In this document: piece after piece, positions 58,520-64,000 of the stretch
Layout: each line of letters begins with the position of its first letter
Position numbering within the stretch: the stretch's first letter is position 1
NCBI RefSeq assembly: GCF_013364195.1
Contig: NZ_CP054918.1
Coordinates: 4,639,001 to 4,703,000, forward strand
Length of the DNA: 64,000 nucleotides
From: Streptomyces sp. NA04227
Lineage (GTDB): Bacteria; Actinomycetota; Actinomycetes; Streptomycetales; Streptomycetaceae
Reading direction: 5' to 3'
Notes under the pieces: generated by a model
Seen by the model: only the letters and a program-made list of their open reading frames with translations
What the model was told of the DNA's origin: nothing
Databases searched by the model: none
Position numbers and translations under genes: made by a program

Positions 58520-59563
58520 GTGCGCTACACGCTCTTCGGCAGGACCGGTCTCAGGGTGAGTGAACTCGGCCTGGGCGCAATGACGTTCGGGACCCAGGAG
58601 GCCGGAGCGGTCGGGAAGGAGGTGAGCGGGCGGCTTCTGGACCTCTACACCGAGGCGGGCGGCAACTTCGTCGACACCGCCGACATCTACATGGGCGGCA
58701 CCTCGGAGAGCGTGCTCGGCGAACTGCTCGAAGGGCGCCGGGAGGAGTACGTCCTCGCCAGCAAGTACACCTGTACGACCCGTCCCGGTGACCCGAACTC
58801 CGGCGGCAACCACCGCAAGAACCTGGTGCAGTCGGTGGAGGCGAGCCTGCGCAGGCTGCGCACCGACCGGCTCGACGTGCTCTGGGTCCACGCGCGGGAC
58901 AACCACACCCCCGTCGAGGAGACGATGCGTGCCCTCGACGACCTGGTACGCGCCGGAAAGGTGCTCTACCTCGGCGTCTCCGACTGGGCCGCCTGGGAGA
59001 TCGCCCAGGCCAACACCCTTGCCGAGCTGCGGGCTTGGACCTCCTTCGCGGGCTCCCAGCTCCGCTACCACCTCCTGGACCGCTCCCCCGAACGTGAACT
59101 CCTGCCGCAGGCAAGGGCGTTCGAGCAGGCGGTGATGGTCTGGGGCCCGCTGGCCGGCGGCCGTCTCACGGGTAAGTACCTGCGCGGCGAGAGCGGACGG
59201 TTCAACCCGTCCGGCGGCAACGGGCAGGGCGGCGACGGAAGTTCGGGCAACGAGCGCGAGGACCGTATCGTCACCGAGGTGGGCGCGATCGCCGAACAGG
59301 GCGGCTGGAGTCCGGCCCAGGTCTGTCTCGCCTGGCTGCGCACCCGCCCCGGCAACATCGTCCCACTGCTCGGCGCCACCAAGGAGAGCCAGCTCAAGGA
59401 CAACCTCGGCTGCCTCGACGTGCACCTGGACGAGGCCGCCCTGACCCGCCTGGACGAGCTCAGCGCCGTACCGCTGGGCTTCCCCCACGAGTTTCTGTTG
59501 GAGCCCCGGGTGGTGCGGACCGTGTACGGGGACAAGGGGGCCGACATCCAGCGGCGGAGCTGA
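58520..59563 (+). CDS. Aldo/keto reductase
   Basis: 347 residues, TIM barrel. It starts RYTLFGRTGLRVSELGLGAMTFG; catalytic positions are FVDTADIYMGGTSE (Asp, Tyr), LASKYTC (Lys) and LWVHARDN (His). NADPH-binding is suggested by the C-terminal IVPLLGATKESQLKDNLG. It resembles the YajO/Gcy-like subgroup with wide aldehyde and ketone range. GTG 58520 follows GAGAGGAACATC. Tandem repeats sit immediately upstream. Confidence 0.92.
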   Translation: MRYTLFGRTGLRVSELGLGAMTFGTQEAGAVGKEVSGRLLDLYTEAGGNFVDTADIYMGGTSESVLGELLEGRREEYVLASKYTCTTRPGDPNSGGNHRKNLVQSVEASLRRLRTDRLDVLWVHARDNHTPVEETMRALDDLVRAGKVLYLGVSDWAAWEIAQANTLAELRAWTSFAGSQLRYHLLDRSPERELLPQARAFEQAVMVWGPLAGGRLTGKYLRGESGRFNPSGGNGQGGDGSSGNEREDRIVTEVGAIAEQGGWSPAQVCLAWLRTRPGNIVPLLGATKESQLKDNLGCLDVHLDEAALTRLDELSAVPLGFPHEFLLEPRVVRTVYGDKGADIQRRS

Positions 59564-59602
59564 GGAAGGGTGGCGTTTTGGGCGGGCTCGCGGCCGTGGG
59601 GT

Positions 59603-59863
59603 TCAGCCTCTGCGGCCCGCGCCCCGCCCGCCGTTCCCCTTCCCGCCGCCCCGGTTGCGCGGGTGCTCACGTGCGGTGCGCTCGTTCCCGAAGCGATACG
59701 CGCCGGTCCAGCGCGCCATCACCAACTGGGGGTCCCCGGAGCCCACTTCGGCCAGGAACTTCTGCGCCCGCCCGCCGCGCAGGGTCGCGGCGGTGCGGTG
59801 ATGGTGCGTGATGACGACCGTGTCGCCGCGCTGCTCGTACTGGAATCCGGAGGGTGCTGGCAC
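59603..59863 (-). CDS. Small conserved hypothetical protein
   Basis: 86 residues from GTG 59863: PSGFQYEQRGDTVVITHHHRTAATLRGGRAQKFLAEVGSGDPQLVMARWTGAYRFGNERTAREHP and a basic Gly/Arg tail. It looks like a small beta-alpha protein with nucleic-acid-binding character in the tail. No function is known to me. AGGATCCTGCCC precedes the start. It is on the same strand as disA, 138 bp downstream of it. Confidence 0.72.
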   Translation of the reverse strand: MPAPSGFQYEQRGDTVVITHHHRTAATLRGGRAQKFLAEVGSGDPQLVMARWTGAYRFGNERTAREHPRNRGGGKGNGGRGAGRRG

Positions 59864-60001
59864 GGGCAGGATCCTAGGGACCGAATCCCGACGGCACGAC
59901 TGAATTGTGCGGCGCCCCGGACGAGCCGCGGCCGGGGCACAGGCATAACGGGCGGCAAGGGGTCCTGCCGCGCGGCCTCGTACGTACCGCTGGACGTACC
60001 C

Positions 60002-61126
60002 CTAGACGTACCGCTCCAGAATCGACGACTCCGCCAGCCGCGACAGCCCCTCACGCACACTGCGGGCGCGGGCCTCGCCGACGCCGTCGACCGTCTGGAG
60101 GTCGTCGACGCTGGCGGCGAGGAGCTTCTGCAGGCCGCCGAAGTGTTCCACCAGGCGGTCGATGATGGCGCCGGGCAGGCGCGGGACCTTCGCCAAGAGG
60201 CGGAAGCCGCGCGGGGAGACCGCCGAGTCCAGGGCTTCGGGGGAGCCCGTGTAGCCCAACGCGCGGGCGACCGTGGGCAGTTCGAGCAGCTCGGCGTGGC
60301 TCAGCGAGTCCAGCTCGGACAGGGCCTCGTCGACCGTACGGGAACGGCGGGCGGTGGGCTCGGGGACGTAGTCGCGTACGACGAGTTCGCGGTCCGGTTC
60401 GACGCCCGCGATCAGCTCCTCCAGCTGGAGGGCGAGCAGACGGCCGTCGGTGCCGAGCTCGACCACGTACTCGGCGATCTCGGTGGCGATCCGGCGGACC
60501 ATCTCCAGGCGCTGGGAGACGGCGGTGACGTCGCGGACCGTGACCAGGTCCTCGATCTCCAGGGCGGAGAGGGTGCCCGCGACCTCGTCGAGGCGCAGCT
60601 TGTAGCGCTCCAGGGTGGCCAGGGCCTGGTTGGCCCGGGACAGGATCGCGGCGGAGTCCTCCAGGACGCGGCGCTGGCCGTCGACGTAGAGGGCGATCAG
60701 GCGCATCGACTGGGAGACCGAGACCACCGGGAAGCCGACCTGCTTGGAGACACGGTCGGCGGTGCGGTGCCGGGTGCCGGTCTCCTCGGTCGGGATGGTC
60801 GGGTCGGGTACCAGTTGCACACCGGCCCGAAGGATCTTGGTGATGTCCTTGTCGAGGACGATGCCGCCGTCGAGCTTGCACAGCTCGCGCAGCCGGGTCG
60901 CGGTGAACTCGACATCGAGGACGAAACCGCCGGTGCACATGGACTCGACGGTCTTGTCCCAGCCGAGCACGATGAGGCCTCCGGTGTTGCCCCGGAGGAT
61001 CCGCTCCAGGCCGTCACGCAGCCCGGTGCCCGGTGCGACGGCGCTCAGCGAGGCACGCATCAGCCCATCGGCGGCGGAGATCCCGCCGGATTTGCCGGGA
61101 GTCGCTGCCCGGTCGTTGGCTGCCAC
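60002..61126 (-). CDS. disA: DNA integrity scanning diadenylate cyclase DisA
   Basis: 374 residues. The N-terminal DAC domain has [36 protein letters not shown] (the DGA-type motif appears as DGG) and [17 protein letters not shown] (RHR). The middle helical spine is followed by a C-terminal helix-hairpin-helix DNA-binding domain ([21 protein letters not shown]). It makes c-di-AMP from ATP while scanning DNA. GTG 61126 after GAGGAGTGCA gives the family length. It lies 67 bp after radA, its usual functional partner, on the same strand. Confidence 0.95.
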   Translation of the reverse strand: MAANDRAATPGKSGGISAADGLMRASLSAVAPGTGLRDGLERILRGNTGGLIVLGWDKTVESMCTGGFVLDVEFTATRLRELCKLDGGIVLDKDITKILRAGVQLVPDPTIPTEETGTRHRTADRVSKQVGFPVVSVSQSMRLIALYVDGQRRVLEDSAAILSRANQALATLERYKLRLDEVAGTLSALEIEDLVTVRDVTAVSQRLEMVRRIATEIAEYVVELGTDGRLLALQLEELIAGVEPDRELVVRDYVPEPTARRSRTVDEALSELDSLSHAELLELPTVARALGYTGSPEALDSAVSPRGFRLLAKVPRLPGAIIDRLVEHFGGLQKLLAASVDDLQTVDGVGEARARSVREGLSRLAESSILERYV

Positions 61127-61193
61127 TGCACTCCTCGGGTCGCAGGTTCTTGGGCTGCCCCTCGGCGAGCGACGGGCGAGACCGGGGCAAAGT

Positions 61194-62603
61194 CTACCGG
61201 CGCTCGCTCTCCTCCTGCGGGGCCTTACTTCGACGTGAACGCGGAAGTACTCGCAGAGCATCCCCCATGTCCGCGACTTCCGTGACCTTCATGCCCGCCG
61301 GGATCCTCCCCGGGTCGGCCGGTACGAGGGCGTGGGTGAAGCCGAGACGGTGTGCCTCGGCGAGTCTGCGCTGCACGCCGGTGACCCGCCGCACCTCGCC
61401 CGCGAGGCCCACTTCGCCGATCGCGACCAGGTTCTTCGGCAGTGGGGTGTCGCTGGCGGCGCTGGCCAGGGCGAGGGCCACGGCCAGGTCGGCGGCGGGT
61501 TCGGAGAGCTTCACGCCGCCGACCGTCGCGGAGTAGATGTCCCGTTTGCCGAGGGCGCTGATCCGGCCGCGCTGTTCGAGCACGGCCAGCATCATCGAGA
61601 CGCGTGAGGTCTCCAGGCCCGAGGTGGTGCGGCGGGGCGAGGGGATCTGCGAGTCGACGGTGAGCGCCTGGACCTCGGCGACCAGGGGGCGGCGGCCCTC
61701 CAGGGTGACCGTCAGACAGGTGCCCGGCACCGGCTCGGCGCGGCGGGTGAGGAACAGGCCGGAGGGGTCGGCGAGGCCGGTGATGCCCTCGTCGTGCAGT
61801 TCGAAGCAGCCGACCTCGTCGGTGGTGCCGTAGCGGTTCTTGACGCCGCGGACCAGGCGGAGCCGGGCGTGCCGGTCGCCCTCGAAGTGGAGCACCACGT
61901 CCACCAGGTGCTCCAGCAGGCGCGGGCCCGCGATGGCGCCGTCCTTGGTGACGTGGCCGACCAGGAGGGTGGCCATGCCGCGTTCCTTGGACGCGCGGAT
62001 CAGCGCGCCCGCGACCTCGCGGACCTGGGCCATGCCGCCGGGGGCGCCGTCGATCTCCGGCGAGGCGACGGTCTGCACCGAGTCCAGGATCAGCAGCGAG
62101 GGCTTCACCGCGTCCAAGTGCCCGAGTACGGCGGCCAGGTCGGTCTCGGCGGCCAGGTAGAGGTGGTCGTCGATGGCCTTGATGCGGTCGGCGCGCAGCC
62201 GCACCTGGCTCGCCGACTCCTCGCCGGTGATGTACAGCGTGCGATGGTCCTCGGCGGCCGCCTTCGCGGCGACGTCCAGGAGCAGGGTGGACTTGCCGAC
62301 ACCCGGTTCGCCCGCGAGCAGGACGACGGCGCCCGGCACCAGGCCGCCGCCGAGCACTCGGTCCAGCTCGGGCACACCGGTGCTCCGCGCGCTCGCCCGC
62401 GACCCGTCGACCTGGCCGATGGGCAGCGCGGAGGAGGTGACGCGTCCCGGTGCGGTGGTGCGCACCGCCGGGGCGCCGTATTCCTCGACGGTGCCCCAGG
62501 CCTGGCACTCGGGGCAGCGGCCGAGCCACTTCGCGGTCTGCCAACCGCACTCGGTACAGCGGTAGGACGGCCGGTCCTTGGCGGTTTTCGTACGGGCAGC
62601 CAT
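61194..62603 (-). CDS. radA: DNA repair protein RadA
   Basis: About 469 residues. The zinc finger is [20 protein letters not shown], Walker A is [15 protein letters not shown], Walker [10 protein letters not shown], the RadA-specific KNRYG motif is in [12 protein letters not shown], and a Lon-like C-terminal domain follows ([27 protein letters not shown]). RadA promotes branch migration in recombination and controls DisA activity in other bacteria. ATG 62603 has no strong ribosome binding site; an in-frame ATG at 62633 is an alternative. Confidence 0.95.
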   Translation of the reverse strand: MAARTKTAKDRPSYRCTECGWQTAKWLGRCPECQAWGTVEEYGAPAVRTTAPGRVTSSALPIGQVDGSRASARSTGVPELDRVLGGGLVPGAVVLLAGEPGVGKSTLLLDVAAKAAAEDHRTLYITGEESASQVRLRADRIKAIDDHLYLAAETDLAAVLGHLDAVKPSLLILDSVQTVASPEIDGAPGGMAQVREVAGALIRASKERGMATLLVGHVTKDGAIAGPRLLEHLVDVVLHFEGDRHARLRLVRGVKNRYGTTDEVGCFELHDEGITGLADPSGLFLTRRAEPVPGTCLTVTLEGRRPLVAEVQALTVDSQIPSPRRTTSGLETSRVSMMLAVLEQRGRISALGKRDIYSATVGGVKLSEPAADLAVALALASAASDTPLPKNLVAIGEVGLAGEVRRVTGVQRRLAEAHRLGFTHALVPADPGRIPAGMKVTEVADMGDALRVLPRSRRSKAPQEESERR

Positions 62604-62915
62604 GGAGGGAACCGTAGCGGTCGGTACCGACATGGGTGGCACGGGCCGGGGAAGGAGCGGGAGTTGAGGCAGGGCGTGCGGCGGCAGGTGCGGCGGCGGG
62701 TACGGCACGAGGTGCGGCCGGAGTGGCGCGCGCTGGGGGCGTGAACACGTTCGGATGAGCGCGCGCTGTGGTGCCGTACGCCGGGAATATGCCGTGGGAA
62801 TGGGGCGAATGCGAGGTGCTCGCGTCCCCCTTCGAGGGAACTCTTCACCCGGACGAATTAAAAGTACGCAAGACGGTCGAAGCCGCCCCGGGGCGGGCCT
62901 ACGGTCGCTGAGGTG
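62604..62915. other. Divergent promoter region between radA and the sigma-like gene
   Basis: It contains an AT-rich patch around 62845-62870 (GACGAATTAAAAGTACGC) that probably holds the rightward promoter, and GC-rich sequence nearer radA. No gene is supported. Confidence 0.5.
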
Positions 62916-64000
62916 ATGAGCAGCAGGCACCAGCCCCCGACCCACTCCACCGGCGCGCACCGGGCGCACTCTCGCGGCGACGTGCGCCGCCGCACTCCGG
63001 CGCGCGACGGGGAGGTCGGTGGGGCGGAGGCCAGCGGCTCTGCTCACGAGGCGGGTGCGCCCGCTCATGAGGCGGAACGGTCCGGCACCGGTGGCGGGCA
63101 GGAGCCCGCGGGGCAGCAGTCCGAGGTCCAGCAGTCCGATTCCGGGCGCCGGTACGACGGGCGGCGGCACCCGGCGGTCTATGACGGGGAACAGCTCGAC
63201 GGGCTCTTCACGTACTGCCTGTCCGTCCTGTGCGAGCACGATCTCGCCCTGGACGCGCTGGCGGACGTGCTGCGGGTGGCCGAGCGGCGCCGCGGCCCGG
63301 CCGTCGCCTCCGAACGCCGTGCCTGGCTCTACGCCCTGGCCCGCTGGTCCTGTCTGCGCGCCCTCGCCGAGGCCCGGCGCAAGCGCCAGGGCACGCACGC
63401 CGCCGCGCGCCACACCTCCCGCGCCGCCCACAGCAGTGACGACTCTTCACCGGGCGGCGCGGACCACTCCTCGCAGTCCGCCGACGCATCCGCGCCGCTC
63501 GCCGGCGGCCCTTCGCCCGAGACCGAATCCCTGCGGCGCCGTGAACTCGCCCTGCTCGCCTGGCCGGAGGCCGCGGGCACGACGTCCGAGCAGCGGGAGG
63601 CGCTGGAACTCTCCGTACGGCACCGGCTGGCGCCGCACGAGGTGGCCGCCGTGCTCGGGCTCGACCGGATCGCCACCCGCGAGCTGCTCGCCTCCGCCGC
63701 CTGCGAGGTCGAGCGGACCCGGGCCGCGCTCGCCGTCGTGGAACGCGGCACCTGTCCGACCGTCGCCCGGCTCACCGGCGACCACCAGCTCCTGCTCGGC
63801 ACCGCCCTGCGCCGTGAACTGGTCCGGCACGTGGACGACTGCCCGCGCTGCCGCCGTACCGCCGAGCGCGCGGCACCCGGGGTGTGGCCCGGCACCAGCG
63901 TGGACCCGGCGCTGCCGATGGTGGCCGCGCCGCGTGCCGAGCTGTCCGTGCTCGGCGCGTACGCGCGCCCCGGCTCCGCGCGGGCCCCGCGTGCACACCG
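62916..64000 (+). CDS. Sigma-factor-like protein with C-terminal Cys/His motif, truncated by the window end
   Basis: The frame is open from ATG 62916 (or GTG 62913) to the end of the window, at least 361 residues. After a 75-residue low-complexity N-terminus comes a region like sigma region 2 (EQLDGLFTYCLSVLCEHDLALDALADVLRVAE, RAWLYALARWSCLRALAEAR), a disordered insert, then a region-4-like segment (LELSVRHRLAPHEVAAVLGLDRIATRELLASAACEVE), and HVDDCPRCRRT, a zinc-finger-like motif of anti-sigma type. A single protein combining both halves suggests a self-controlled sigma-like regulator. GGTGATG overlap at the start leaves the exact codon open. Divergent from radA. Confidence 0.75.
   Translation, partial: MSSRHQPPTHSTGAHRAHSRGDVRRRTPARDGEVGGAEASGSAHEAGAPAHEAERSGTGGGQEPAGQQSEVQQSDSGRRYDGRRHPAVYDGEQLDGLFTYCLSVLCEHDLALDALADVLRVAERRRGPAVASERRAWLYALARWSCLRALAEARRKRQGTHAAARHTSRAAHSSDDSSPGGADHSSQSADASAPLAGGPSPETESLRRRELALLAWPEAAGTTSEQREALELSVRHRLAPHEVAAVLGLDRIATRELLASAACEVERTRAALAVVERGTCPTVARLTGDHQLLLGTALRRELVRHVDDCPRCRRTAERAAPGVWPGTSVDPALPMVAAPRAELSVLGAYARPGSARAPRAH

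Noticed and set aside
61194..63431. 745-residue extended RadA frame
   Set aside because: The extra 276 residues overlap the divergent sigma-like gene and are low complexity; RadA proteins begin at the zinc finger.

Overview
The window is high-GC DNA with GTG/TTG starts, leaderless-type promoters, BldD, DasR and CsoR type sites and DUF397/DUF5753 genes. It is chromosomal DNA of a Streptomyces or a close relative. From memory of S. coelicolor gene order (inference, not checked), the left about 41 kb resembles the SCO4273-SCO4320 neighbourhood (terD, cdgB, nagKA, otsAB, thrC, groEL2, murQ) and the right about 17 kb resembles SCO3349-SCO3359 in reverse (radA, disA, mutY, sigE-cseABC). Accessory genes lie between and inside these blocks. 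I see no insertion sequence, prophage, CRISPR array, rRNA or tRNA.

Layout. 1-8.3 kb: M1 lipoprotein peptidase, GNAT acetyltransferase, TerD, a His-rich DUF4396 membrane protein behind two copper-type palindromes, ArfB-like ribosome rescue factor, flavin reductase, the diguanylate cyclase CdgB behind a BldD-like box, and a membrane protein with a carbohydrate-binding-like domain. 8.4-20.2 kb: sugar metabolism (PfkB kinase, nagA, ROK kinase with a DasR site), CBS protein, trehalose genes otsB and otsA, gpgS, and an ECF41 sigma factor divergent from an AhpD-like gene. 20.4-25 kb: a SAM-I riboswitch leading thrC-cysO, a cold-shock gene, and groEL2 behind CIRCE. 25-38.6 kb: XRE regulator, Uma2, murQ and an RpiR regulator, a weakly coding 1.5-kb stretch, a chitin-active LPMO and a cutC gene each with a DasR site, a HelD-type RNA polymerase recycling ATPase, and a LytM peptidase. 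38.6-46.8 kb: TetR/MFS efflux pair, a WhiJ-like HTH/anti-sigma/DUF397 island, a CmtR/CDF metal efflux pair, and DUF4246. 46.9-51.3 kb: VOC protein and the sigE-cseA-cseB-cseC envelope-stress operon. 51.6-64 kb: mutY, an HTH protein, a leaderless membrane protein, an EACC1 plus membrane caspase-WD40 pair, a 51-residue membrane protein, an aldo-keto reductase, disA, radA, and a sigma-like/zinc-motif protein cut by the window end.

Themes. The clearest are amino-sugar and cell-wall turnover (nagKA, murQ, LPMO, three DasR sites, LytM peptidase), envelope stress (SigE-Cse), nucleotide second messengers (c-di-GMP by CdgB, c-di-AMP by DisA) and sulfur control (riboswitch, thrC, CysO). The strongest candidate for a little-known system is the two-gene EACC1/caspase-WD40 unit at 55595-57981. 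All calls were made by reading the sequence; no database search was run.
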